A DNA stretch of 64,000 bases, from contig VWRR01000007.1 in the NCBI GenBank assembly GCA_013995675.1, positions 124,001-188,000 of the forward strand, read 5' to 3'. Shown one piece after another: positions 53,050 through 62,954 of the stretch (position 1 is its first letter; each line of letters opens with the position of its first letter). This stretch comes from Cyanidiococcus yangmingshanensis. Its lineage: Eukaryota; Rhodophyta; Bangiophyceae; Cyanidiales; Cyanidiaceae. The notes beneath the pieces were generated by a model, which saw only the letters and a program-made list of their open reading frames with translations, ran no database searches and was not told where the DNA came from. Position numbers and translations under genes: made by a program.

Positions 53050-54000
53050 CTACTCATCAGAGGACTCGGCGTATCTACTGGCGGCCAATGCACTTTCTTG
53101 ACAGCACAAACTCTTTGACTCATGACGAGCGAAATGCCCGGATACCCGTATGCGATTTCGCCGCTCCTGAAAGAAACGCCTCAGCAGAAAGGCGGATTCA
53201 GTTGCCAGCACGCCAGGGACAACTTTGGAAAAACGGTGAAAAGGGTGCGGCGGTGCCATTGCCAATAAAGGTACATACGAGGCAACGGCGCCGAGCCGCA
53301 AGCCCGGGGCACCATACACGAGTCGAGTGACACGAGCCAGCTGCATCGCACTGAGGCACATGGCACACGGTTCCAAAGTGCAATACAAGGTCACCTCGCG
53401 CGGTGCAGGGCATTCTCGACTACCTGCTCGGTTCAGACGCCACGTTTGAAGTCCCGACGAAGCCATCCGCAGACACTCCATTTCCGCATGCGCGGTCGCG
53501 TCACAGCGTTCTTCAGTGCGGTTTCTGCCACGCGCCAAGACAACGTCGGGCGAACCCGTCTCTGGCCTGCCGTGCAGGACCAGCACAGCGCCAACAGGAA
53601 CTTCATTGTTGTGATAGGCCTCTTCAGCAAGGGCGAGCGCCATTCGCATATAGTGCTCATGTAGCACTATAGTCCGTTCGTTGGAGAAAGTGCTCGTCGC
53701 AGCGATGACCTCTCTTTCGCTACGACTCGAGGAACTTGTCGCGATAGGTCCGTTTCTACCTGGAAGTCTCGGGCGAACTCTATAAGATCGGTCATGAGTT
53801 GCGAGCACAAACTTCGGTTTCTGGCTTGCGATAATTGCTTCTCTCATTGCACTGGCACGAAAACGTCCAGCACAGCACACATTTGGCTCGGAGTGAAGTG
53901 ATGCAGAGCCAAAGGCAGAACCCGCTCTGGCCCCGCTACAATAGCAACGACTAAATGCGAACCGCCAGGCGTCTACAAAAACAGCCGAGTGTTTGCACAT
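53050..54000 (-). CDS. TADA: tRNA adenosine deaminase, TadA type
   Basis: This zinc enzyme turns A34 into inosine in tRNA anticodons. The 316-residue product has the catalytic HAE at residues 171-173 (TAHAEMECL) and the second zinc motif PCAMC at 211-215 (CTLEPCAMC). The core starts at about 115 with YMRMALALAEEAYHNNEVPVGAVLV, the TadA type. The first 110 residues are an extension rich in Arg, Ser and Ala (start MCKHSAVFVDAWRFAFSRCY), fitting a plastid transit peptide, so the likely substrate is plastid tRNA-Arg(ACG), as with plant TADA. The ADAT2 cytosolic role is less likely but not excluded. The ATG at 54000 is the first in frame. Uninterrupted. Confidence 0.92.
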   Translation of the reverse strand: MCKHSAVFVDAWRFAFSRCYCSGARAGSAFGSASLHSEPNVCCAGRFRASAMREAIIASQKPKFVLATHDRSYRVRPRLPGRNGPIATSSSSRSEREVIAATSTFSNERTIVLHEHYMRMALALAEEAYHNNEVPVGAVLVLHGRPETGSPDVVLARGRNRTEERCDATAHAEMECLRMASSGLQTWRLNRAGSRECPAPREVTLYCTLEPCAMCLSAMQLARVTRLVYGAPGLRLGAVASYVPLLAMAPPHPFHRFSKVVPGVLATESAFLLRRFFQERRNRIRVSGHFARHESKSLCCQESALAASRYAESSDE

Positions 54001-54748
54001 TCAGTGGGCCAGCGACCAGCCCCCAAACCAGACGTGTTGCAAAACTGCACGTCGTCTGTAGATACCGAGGTCTGCACCCGCCGCAGCGCCTTGCAGACAA
54101 GCGCTACTGGGCGCTGGTGCAAGGCACCGTGGCCTTTCGTGATTCGCGACCGAGCAGGCTTTGGCCGATGCCGCAGTGTCCAAGCGTTGGCCGGCGCGCT
54201 CAGGAGTCCCGACCGAGCATCACTTTTGAACCCATGAATGTGTGTGTATCGCATCTGTCGGTCACCGAAGACTACAATAGGCCTATTGCTGCCATAGGCC
54301 ATCATGGGAGAGTCCGGCTTACAAGAAATGTCAGCACTCCCAGCTATCGAAACGATTCTAGGCGTATGGATCTGGTCTCCACAACTGCTCTCTCAGTCAT
54401 TCGTATTCGATAATAGCGAGTATCGATCGAAATCGCTTGGAATTTGTAAGAGGGGCTTTTTCGAAAGAACGAGTTCGACACCATTTGAGTGAGCACCACA
54501 ACTGCATCTTTTCCTCGTGATTAAATGCGCTGCACTGCTTTGGACGTTGCGCTGGATTAGGCATCACTCCATGAAGAACATTGGGTACCTCCTCGTATTC
54601 TCACAATGAACAAGGGGGAGCAGAGCACCAGCTTAAACCCCCACTGCATCCACATCTACTACGATTGTCTCGCCCCTTTTTCGTGAACACCTGAGGACCC
54701 TACCCAATTTCCCTTCATGAGCCGATACCGCTCGGTCGCCGGATTTCG
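54001..54748. other. Spacer upstream of the deaminase gene
   Basis: About 0.75 kb that should hold the promoter of the deaminase gene. A plus-strand frame from 53955 to 54413 is antisense to the deaminase start and is not convincing. Nothing else seen. Confidence 0.4.
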
Positions 54749-55240
54749 TCATTCTGGCAGATGTCTGAGGGCATGCAGATGACTGACGCAGCTCGCACGT
54801 GCTTCTCCACGAAACGAACGAAGACCGGCGTCGACTTTAGAAGCTGCAGATCGCCCGCCAATCAAAAAAAACAGGCGATCCGGATACGATCCATTAGCCA
54901 TCACACTGATCAACATGCATGCATCCGTCATCCACATGCACCACCATGAGTGTACACGGATGGGCTCCAGTCCATCTGCCCATGGTCGTGTCCAACGCAA
55001 CAGTCATCGCAAATGGAACGGAGGTCCAATCTCGGCCTGAGAACACGATCTGCGGCTTGCGATTCTGAATACGTTCTCGGATGACGTCGACGACGCGGCG
55101 CAGCACGTCGATCCTTCGTGGCGTGCACGCAATTCGGTGCGCCGGTCCGGGACGCCAGCTGGACCAATGAGATTCGGTTGAACAGGAGAGGACTTTCAAC
55201 CCAAGTTCAAGCGCATCCTCCGTACTGTCTTTCTCAAAGG
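54749..55240 (-). CDS. Unrecognised protein fragment, interrupted frame
   Basis: A minus-strand frame from about 55240 reads like real protein (DSTEDALELGLKVLSCSTES, then RRIDVLRRVVDVIRERIQNR and KPQIVFSGRDWTSVPFAMTV) but has no ATG. After a +1 change near 54950 a second frame continues with SYPDRLFFLIGGRSAASKV to the stop at 54749. The +1 sense is the same as in neighbouring broken genes, which supports a real gene. I cannot name the family. The true start should be further upstream, perhaps behind another frame change. Confidence 0.3.
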
Positions 55241-55828
55241 TAGGCGCTCAGACGGTAGAAGCTTTTTTCCTTGCAGAGGTTGTGTGCCTTAGGTCTACAG
55301 TTGTAGGAATCGCTGACGTTTCCTAGCGTGCTGCTGGTGAATCTCAACGAGTATCCTCGAGGTATCCCGTTTTTGACGTCTGTTCAAGTTGGAACGTCCT
55401 GTGCTCGGTTTGATCAAGCGCATCTTCAGAAGAAGTCGCAATTGAGGCCGAAAACCTTCGCGTCATAGACACGCACTCTGCCGTCTCTGCAACGTGCACT
55501 GGCCTCGTGCTCGGAGACCGCTCGGCGCTCCGCAGAGTTTGATGCCTGCCTTCAGTCAAGCAAATCGGACTCGGCTTCAGGCGAGTGATCACACGGTTTT
55601 TCGGCACCATTGACAACGCGCTTTTCGTCATTACTGGATGGGTTTCTCCAGATCCGGTTATCAAGGAGAGTATATTCGGAGATGCTGCACAACTCGATGG
55701 CGGCAATCTCTTTGTTGTTACGCTCGACGATGGCTTACGAAGAGCACCGAGAGAAATTCCGCCTCTTATGACTCAAAACCAAGTTGAACAGCCAAGCTTC
55801 AGCTCTGTCACAAGTGCGGAGGCCAAAA
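55241..55828. other. Intergenic stretch before the membrane lipase gene
   Basis: About 0.6 kb. The lipase frame stays open upstream to a TTG at 55784. A minus-strand frame at 55344-55706 has unremarkable composition. No gene recognised. Confidence 0.35.
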
Positions 55829-58760
55829 ATGAACGGAAAAAACGCACACGCTCCGGCTTCAGCGAAGGACTCTAGAACTCGCAAAGAGCAGGCATCCGAG
55901 CCGCAACGGCGTCAGAGCATCTTCGCGGGCCTCCAGCGCATGCTGACTCGCCGGGGCTCAATAGCCTCGCAAGCATCCTCCGATTTAGATGGGCTCCAAC
56001 GAACGCTGACGTTCGCCGATACCAAGCGCTGGGTCGAGGAGCTTAAGCAACTCTATGCGAGCCGAATCTCGTTCCCAAGGCACAAATACGAAGTGTTCCG
56101 TCCTTCGCAGTTGAATTTTCTAGTGTCTACTCTTTGGGTTCTGGTAATTGTAACAGGCCTGCTCGCAGTCGCGGCCATTGTATATACCAACGTAACTCGG
56201 TCAGGACTTTTTCTTGTACTCCCCGGCCTTTCTTTACGTGGCAAGCATCGGAGGGACTTATTGAATCCGCGATCTGTTTGGCATTGTATTTATTCTTTAC
56301 GACACGTGTATTCACGATACCTGCAGAAGAACGAACGCGAATGCAATGCGTCATTGCAGCGATGACATTCGTGCTTTTCTGGCAGACTGAGCCTCTCACT
56401 GTTGTGCTCAAGCTGGTTGACTCGGCCAAACTGGTCACCCGAGTCCCCAGAGTGGTTGTTGCTTTTCAGCTGATAGGAAACCTGGCGTTTTATATTGGCA
56501 CGCTGGCGTTCTTGCTTGTTGTCTGTCATCTCTACCGGATCCGTCGAGACGTATCGAATCAATTGGTTTATTTTTCTTTTCCCCAAAGTTCTTGTGATTG
56601 GCGCTCTTCTGGGGCTCAGTTTCGTACTCTTCTTTGTGGGCCGGGTCATGCCGGCACGCCTACCTTTGGTGGCCCTTATCAACATCGTCCGGGCTGGCCG
56701 AATGACCGGCGTTTGGGATTACGACACTGTCAGTATTGTAGCTGTCTTATCGTTCTGGGAGCTCTTCATAACCATGGTGATCGTGTATGAAATACGCGGC
56801 ACGTGGGAGAGTTTGAACAAGGAGAGTTACTCTATCTCTCGCTCTCGACAGCTTGGATTCCGCCTTTTCCTCTATACAACCACTGTTGCATATGTTTCCT
56901 TATGGGTGATTGTGGTTCTAGCCGTCTCCCTCATCCCCGGTGGATTGAATATCGCCTACTATTACATAGCTCTTGCGCAAAATCGATTGCCTGCTTTTTA
57001 TTTCACGAACAGCCAAGTGAATTACTTCCTGGACTCCATCTTTTTCGACCCGCTATTTTCATCGAGTGTCTACTTTGTTCTGAATACGATCGTGATCGCG
57101 GTCCTCATCTGCAACGTGCTCATGTATTTGCCTCCAGAGACGCCCAAATTTCTAGCGAAAATTGCATGTTGTCTCGCAACGAGCCGAAGCGACATGTTTT
57201 CACAGTACGTCTGCTGTCGTGACGAACCCAAACCGTTCTTTCGATGGGGCCGACAGAACCATGTGAGCGCTTCGACGACTCCACCACGAGGAAATATTTT
57301 GGCGGACCTCGGAGGGCTCAACGGTGGATAACCAAACTGGAGGTGAAACTGAACCCCTGCACAATAGCAGCGGTTTCCTGTCCTTGCAACAGGGCAATTC
57401 AGAACTCTCGGGTTCTGCGTCTCGAAACGCGAACCATGCTGCATCGCATGGAAACAATGGAACAGTCGGCACGCCATGCGCGGTCAGCTTGAAGAACAGC
57501 GCTTTATCAACTTCGGGAGCGGTGCATGCGGCCACAGGTTCGAGAACGAGTGCTAGAACGATACCAGCACCCAAGCTATCAGTCCCTGTTCCAATCATGC
57601 GTCGCTACGTTTTCTGTATCGAGACCATGGTAGAGCAATTTAATCTCTCCTGGGCTGCCTACATGTTTGACCCAACGAATCCTTCGCCAGAACACATTCA
57701 AAGCGAACGCTTCTGGAAAGAATCGCTTCGAATCTTCTACCATGGAGAAACTGATACATTGGGGTTTCTAGTGGAGACCGAAGACCGTATTGCGGTCTCG
57801 TTCCGCGGGACACGCTCCCGTAAGAATCTACAGACCGATATGCACACTAGGCTTGTTCCTTTGCAATTTCCCAATGAGGAAACCGACGCCGCAGTCGCTG
57901 ATCGCCTCCTCCGATGTGGAAGTTTCTATTCGAATCCGAGAGAAACTTTGAATGCTTTCGCTCGCTTGTCTGATACTGCTTCGCGGGTACAGCGCTACCT
58001 GCATATTCGCTCGAAGAAGAGCCGACCACGGGTTCATGAGGGATTTCTGACGAGTTATCTCTCGATATATCAGGAGGTTGAGCTGGAAGTGACGCGTCGA
58101 TACAAGAGCAATCCACGTCCGATTTTGATATCGGGCCATTCCTTGGGTGGGGCACTAGCCAACCTGGCCGCATTGCATCTCGCAATTCGGTTAGAATTGA
58201 ACGACACGTCGATGATGCTAACGACGTTTGGTTCACCCCGGGTTGGTGATTTGTATTTCGCTCGTTTACTGGACTTTATGGTACCGATCCACTTTCGTGT
58301 CACTAATGCGGCTGACGCAGTGGCACGTCTACCCTTCACGGGGCTCGGTGGATGGTTTGCTTGGGGTGCATCGGCATACGCTCACGCTGGTATCCAAGTC
58401 CTTTTGAACAAGCACGGCCTCCTAAGGGTCGATCCGTCGATTGTTGAGCTGGAGTTCCAGTTCCGAGTCGGTGCATATATTGCGCCGCACCTCAAACGGG
58501 GATATCGCCGCAGTATGGAGGCCTGGGCGGAACGCTCCTGCCCTGACGGGTGGCGACCCGACTTTTGGACGTTCACGAAAATGGTTCGTGCACGTTCGAA
58601 AGCTCGTCGCGAAGGACACATCGTGCATGATGAGCATTTGACGGACATGGAACAGGCGACGATCGCCGAGACCTCCGAGGAGCTCAATCCAGAAGACACC
58701 GTGAACGAGGCACTAGGAAGAGAACATGGATATTCTCGCAGACGAGACCAATATTCGTGA
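55829..58760 (+). CDS. Polytopic membrane protein fused to class 3 lipase
   Basis: The N-terminal half has about eight hydrophobic helices, among them FLVSTLWVLVIVTGLLAV, LIESAICLALYLFF, VVVAFQLIGNLAFYIG, VLVIGALLGLSFVLFFVG, VSIVAVLSFWELFITMVIV and LFLYTTTVAYVSLWVIVV. The C-terminal half is a class 3 (triacylglycerol/diacylglycerol) lipase: entry motif VFCIETMVEQFNLSWAAY, VSFRGT for the oxyanion region, the elbow GHSLGG with Ser codon at 58140, Asp in VTNAADAVARLP and His in YAHAG. The frame changes near 56225, 56575 and 57325. The lipase part has no ATG of its own until MRRYVFCIE, and its frame starts exactly where the membrane frame ends, so a single fused protein is likely. The layout resembles diacylglycerol lipases but with more helices. 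Location and substrate are unknown. Confidence 0.78.
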
Positions 58761-59949
58761 TCTAGTGCGCGGTATGACATTTGCCATTCGACCGGGAAAA
58801 TGGTCGTAATTTTCTTCATCTCGGGGCAACTTCATGAATGACTACTCTGATCAAGCGCTGACCGGCGACGAGCCACGGATATCGGGATAGATTCAGTTTT
58901 TGAAAATGCCGCAGAAAGATGGCGACTGACCCTCTTCCATGCAGAGTATCTTTGCTACGTTAGCGAGAGAGAGAAGTGTTAGAGAATCTTGGCCCGGTTC
59001 TGCTCAATCTATTTCATGATCATCAAGAGAGATAGGCGCTTTGGCGCAGTTCGCAGCGTGCTCGTCAGTATTCGCTTTATATTGAACCCAAAAAGGGCGA
59101 CATGTCAATTCCAAAACTTGTTTGATGGAGACGTCTAGGCTAAAGCGCAGACATAGGATCAGATTCTTTGGATGGCGTATTCCCAGAAAACATGCCAGTA
59201 TGCAGACGCGTCGATCACGAAAACTGACTGGCGACGAGCGTCACACATGCGAATTTTATTTTTGGACCAGATGACGTTCCGTTTGACTGCCCTCGAAAAC
59301 CGTGGTTTTCGGCTTGTCTATGTCCATGCGCGCTCCGGTAGGCATCGATCACTTCCAAGCATGTTGATCGAAAATCATGCAGCAACTTGATCAAAGCGGT
59401 TTGCGTCAAGCTGGTCGATGAGGGTGCCTGAAAGCGCCCCCTTTATCCATTCGAAATCAAGCATGAATGCCGTTCCTCGAAGTTTCGCAGATGCATATCA
59501 CTGACTGCTTTTCATCCTGGTTTTTTGACCAGCATCCCACAATATAACGCTATTTCAAGCCGAAAAGGAAGCGATATTTGTTAAATGATCTTGACGGTTT
59601 TGCGTAGGCTCAAGTCAGCGTGGAAAGGTTCGTAAAAGAGCTCGAGCTGCTGCGGCACTGTTTTTCATGACTTTGAGGCCCCGCATCCCATCAATCACGA
59701 TTTCAATGCGTAAAAGCGGGCGCTGAAAAGGTCCTAGCGTCCAATCGAATTGACACAGCATCTTCCAGAGGGCGCTGTCGAAGGCCTCTATCGCTCACGT
59801 CTGCGATACAAGCGATAGAGGCCTTCAAAAACGCTCCCGAACGATGATTCCTGGCTTGAAAGCGAAGAGTGATTCTAGTGCTGAGCTGTCTGTCTTGCGT
59901 GCGCAAGCTTGAACGATATTTGCAACAAAATACTTGTTGGATCAAGGAC
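58761..59949. other. Convergent spacer with a strong hairpin
   Basis: About 1.2 kb between the 3' ends of the lipase and gankyrin genes. It contains a perfect 16-bp inverted repeat (59780-59826) 124 bases past the gankyrin stop. No gene recognised. Confidence 0.5.
59780..59826. repeat. Perfect 16-bp inverted repeat, 15-nt loop
   Basis: Left arm GAAGGCCTCTATCGCT (59780-59795), right arm AGCGATAGAGGCCTTC (59811-59826), exact reverse complements, with 15 bases between. The arms are half G/C, so the stem should be very stable as RNA. On the minus strand it would fall in the 3' untranslated region of gankyrin; on the plus strand it is about 1 kb past the lipase stop. It is outside any recognised gene. 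Confidence 0.75.
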
Positions 59950-60718
59950 TCAGTATGGCGTCGGAGACGGCACCTTCTTTTCCTGGAAAGGATTTCCATC
60001 GAGGGCCTGATCCTTTGCTAGTGGTAACAGGTCTCGGGGCCTTTGGTGCTGTTTATCCAGCATTTCCCATGCATCTTCGGTTGCATATCCGGCAAGCATC
60101 TGAATTATGTCTGCTCGACCTTCCGCGCAAGCCAAGTGGAGTACATTTTGGCCAGTTCGTTCATTCACTACAGCAACACGTGCTCCCTTGTCCAGCAAAA
60201 GTCGCACGACAGCCAAGTGCCCCGCACTCGTCGCCCGCATCAACGGAGTGTTTCCGTGCAGATCCATTTCGTCCAAGTCTGCAGGTAGGACGTTGTTCAA
60301 AAGCTCACGCAAAATATCCAAAGATCCCTTTGAAGCGGCCAAGAGCAACGGCGTGGCGCCTGTTCGAGATTGTTGCAGCAAGTGCTCCTGCAAGCTTGTG
60401 GCGCTCCGACAAACAACTTAGTAACGCTCGAAAAACGTCCGTGCTTCCAGGTCCAGACGAAGCAGCGGCTATGTGTAAAGTACTCCATCCAGCGTCATCC
60501 TGAATCGTTGGATCGGCGCCGTAACGCAGTAGTACTGGAACTAGGTTACGTCGGTGTGCGCTCGCCCAGTGCAGGGCAGTGCGGCCCTCGGAGTCGACTA
60601 CACTTACCGCTCTCGGCTCTGTTTGTAAGTGAGCTTCCAATAGTTGCTCATCTCCTCTATTCAATATTTGAAATATTGGCTGAAGTTCACTAGTGTTTAT
60701 CCAAATGGGTTCTGGCAT
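59950..60718 (-). CDS. PSMD10: Gankyrin/PSMD10-like ankyrin-repeat protein, one frame change
   Basis: Gankyrin (yeast Nas6) is a chaperone for assembly of the 26S proteasome cap and binds Rpt3. The ankyrin repeats match it closely: DSEGRTALHWASAHRRN, VLLRYGADPTIQDDAGWSTLHIAA, then GATPLLLAASKGSLDILREL, GNTPLMRATSAGHLAVVRLLL and QNVLHLACAEGRADII. The DDAGWSxLHIAA run is characteristic. A +1 frame change near 60394 (AAGCTT on either strand) joins SERHKL to QEHLLQQSRTGATPL; removing one T of the TT restores the register. Total length about 255 residues, close to the human protein (226). The ATG at 60718 is the first in frame. The bromodomain gene starts divergently about 190 bases away. Confidence 0.85.
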
Positions 60719-60906
60719 AAAGCCCCGGAATATTCGTGGCCCTGAAACTCGAGACCATCGCTAAATCACATGCCACTGAATGGTGCGCCTCGTTCGCCCG
60801 AACTGCCTCAGACGAAAGCGTTAGGCCTGGCGGTTCAAACTCGTTTCCAGTGGACAGCCTAGAGTTCCCTTCAGATTCTGGTCTGCCATATGATGCTCGA
60901 AGAGAA

Positions 60907-62802
60907 ATGGAAACTATTGAATCAAGCGTCAAGAGCAAACCGAATGGAGCTGAGAATCGGGCGTGCTCTCAACCGCCGAAAGAGCCGACTCTTCAGGTGG
61001 CGCTTGAACGACACACGAGACTCGCAGCCGGTATGGACAGCTTGTCTGAGCTTTTCCTGAAAGCACGAACAACGATCCAGAATATACTGCGTAGTGAGGA
61101 CGAGACACAGTCCGGTTACCAGCTCGGCATCACTGCAAGTGTTTTTTCATTCGAGCCTGTTGCTCCGGACTCGTGCGCTGTGGAAACCGAAGCGGTAGTA
61201 GGGTCGATCGTTCCCGCTTCGACAACGACTTGGGAAGCTGCAGAGCCCAAGTCAGAGGAAGAACACGCTTACCCTTCTGAAGAAGGTGCAACAGATACGG
61301 CTTGCCCGAATACTGGACCCGAGTCTGTTGTATCGGTATGCTCGAGCGGGCTGACGCTGAGCCTTGTCCTAACGGCACTAGAAACCTATGAAAAGCCACC
61401 GCTGAGCTTTGCTCTGGGTGTACTCGGCTGGGACTTTGAACAGAATCCGAGTATACGGGATAATCCAACGGAGCTCGTGGACAAACAGTTGCTGGATACG
61501 GGCCGGCAACATCTTGCCACTCAAGTTGTGGCACTTGTTCGGCAGGCGTTGGAGCAACGCACGCCCTCGGAGCCAATGCTTTCGCTTCCACAAAAACAAC
61601 TTTGCTTTCGATTAGATCTGCCGCTTGGGAGTTTACGGTTCACCTATCAGGAATCACTTGACTGGGAGAAGTTTTGTCAAATGATGCCGCTAGACAAGCG
61701 TGTTCAATGGAAATATCTCAGAGAAGAGAAATATGGCCGCGAGAGCCCCAGACAGGGCGATCATGTGCCCAACCAACCTGAACAGAATGGTGAAACGCGC
61801 ACGAACAATAGCGTTGTCGGGAATCATGGAGATAGGTCCCCGCAGATCACCTCTGGTGCGTCAGAGTTGGCTGGAATCAGAACTCATACCCGGGACGCAT
61901 TCGTATCAATGGCGCCAGTAATGACGCGGAGGGCTGCCAGCCCGTCCGCAAAGGATGAGCAACCTGGCCGTAATAGAACGAAGAGCATTTCCGAAGCGAG
62001 CCGGAAACGAGGACGTCCTATCACACCAGCATCATCTAGTGAATTTGTGCCGACACCTGAACGAGTCCAATCGCGACGAGTCCGAAACTCCTCGCGAAGT
62101 TCTGGTTCAGGAGCGGAGACTTGGCAGGCTACCATGTATGATCTACTTGATGAGCTCCTGCGTGACGTCCGATGGGAGCCATTCTGGTTCCCAGTTTCAG
62201 AAACGGAGGCCCCTGCCTATTACGAGCAGATTCAGCAACCAATGGACCTGTCGACGCTGAAGCAGCGTTTGGAGGCCGGGCACTATGACAAACTGGATCG
62301 CTTTATCGCTGATGCGAACCTGATTTGGCTCAATGCCATGGATTATAACCGAACAAAAAGTCCAGTATGGAATGCTGCAAAGAATCTGAGAAGGCTCTTG
62401 GAGTCCACCTTTGTTGCCGCGAATGGCATCCAACCCCCTGCGGATAGTCGAATGAGGCGTCAGGCTGGATTCTCAAGCACCCCTCAGCCGGGTGCCACGT
62501 CTCGAAGCCGAAGATCTCGTGACAACACTGACGGTGCAGCACCTCCGGGGACGACGACCAGGCCAAGGAAACAAGGAAAACGCTCTACGGAACGATCTGC
62601 ACAACTTCGTTCCCGTCGCGGTTCAGATGAAACCGAAACGGATGACAAGGCTCAAACGGAAGCAGTCGATCAAGCGCATCCCGCTGCATCCAAAATGACA
62701 ACGCTGATGCACCGCACTCCACGAAAACGCTCTGCGATGACAACGCAACCTGAGCAGCTCGTGAAAAAGACGCGTCGCGGTCGTCCAAGAAGAGAGCACT
62801 AG
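60907..62802 (+). CDS. Bromodomain protein with AT-hook-like motifs
   Basis: A 631-residue probable chromatin protein. The bromodomain spans about residues 404-505, with the ZA-loop region WEPFWFPVSETEAPAYYEQI, PMDLSTLKQRLEAGHYD, and the acetyl-lysine Asn in WLNAMDYNRTKSPVWNAA. AT-hook-like RGRP cores flank it: RKRGRPITP at about 366 and RRGRPRREH at the very C-terminus. The N-terminal 330 residues are acidic and contain a structured piece around SFALGVLGWDFEQNP that I cannot assign. The tail is basic and Ser/Arg-rich. The single-bromodomain plus AT-hook layout recalls plant and fungal chromatin readers but no named family is certain. The frame is open upstream from a GTG at 60736; the ATG at 60907 is the first. 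Uninterrupted. Confidence 0.88.
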   Translation: METIESSVKSKPNGAENRACSQPPKEPTLQVALERHTRLAAGMDSLSELFLKARTTIQNILRSEDETQSGYQLGITASVFSFEPVAPDSCAVETEAVVGSIVPASTTTWEAAEPKSEEEHAYPSEEGATDTACPNTGPESVVSVCSSGLTLSLVLTALETYEKPPLSFALGVLGWDFEQNPSIRDNPTELVDKQLLDTGRQHLATQVVALVRQALEQRTPSEPMLSLPQKQLCFRLDLPLGSLRFTYQESLDWEKFCQMMPLDKRVQWKYLREEKYGRESPRQGDHVPNQPEQNGETRTNNSVVGNHGDRSPQITSGASELAGIRTHTRDAFVSMAPVMTRRAASPSAKDEQPGRNRTKSISEASRKRGRPITPASSSEFVPTPERVQSRRVRNSSRSSGSGAETWQATMYDLLDELLRDVRWEPFWFPVSETEAPAYYEQIQQPMDLSTLKQRLEAGHYDKLDRFIADANLIWLNAMDYNRTKSPVWNAAKNLRRLLESTFVAANGIQPPADSRMRRQAGFSSTPQPGATSRSRRSRDNTDGAAPPGTTTRPRKQGKRSTERSAQLRSRRGSDETETDDKAQTEAVDQAHPAASKMTTLMHRTPRKRSAMTTQPEQLVKKTRRGRPRREH

Positions 62803-62954
62803 GCTCTCTGGTGTTCTTTTTGATTGAGCATGCACCTGCCGGCTATCTCTTGCAAGCCACCATGATGGTGTTCCGAATGCCACGCATCTGGCGAGGCGCG
62901 GCTCATTCGTCCATTCGTTCGCTCATAAAATGACTGAACCTGTCCGAGACATGC
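62803..62954. other. Short convergent spacer
   Basis: About 150 bases between the stops of the bromodomain and PITHD1 genes, carrying both 3' ends. Nothing else can be read from it. Confidence 0.5.

Noticed and set aside
53955-54413. A 152-codon plus-strand frame over the deaminase 5' end
   Set aside because: It is partly antisense to a well-supported gene and resembles nothing.
28191-60718. Tiny spliceosomal introns as the cause of the frame changes
   Set aside because: I looked for GT...AG pairs of length 3n+1 at several sites (secernin, DDX1); they would be 10-34 bases with no shared donor or branch sequence, and protein alignment across the sites needs only a single base removed.
28191-60718. 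Programmed +1 frameshifting of the Euplotes or Ty1 kind
   Set aside because: Stops do not sit at the shift sites, frames overlap for many codons, and no common slippery motif such as AAA-TAA or CTT-AGG-C recurs.
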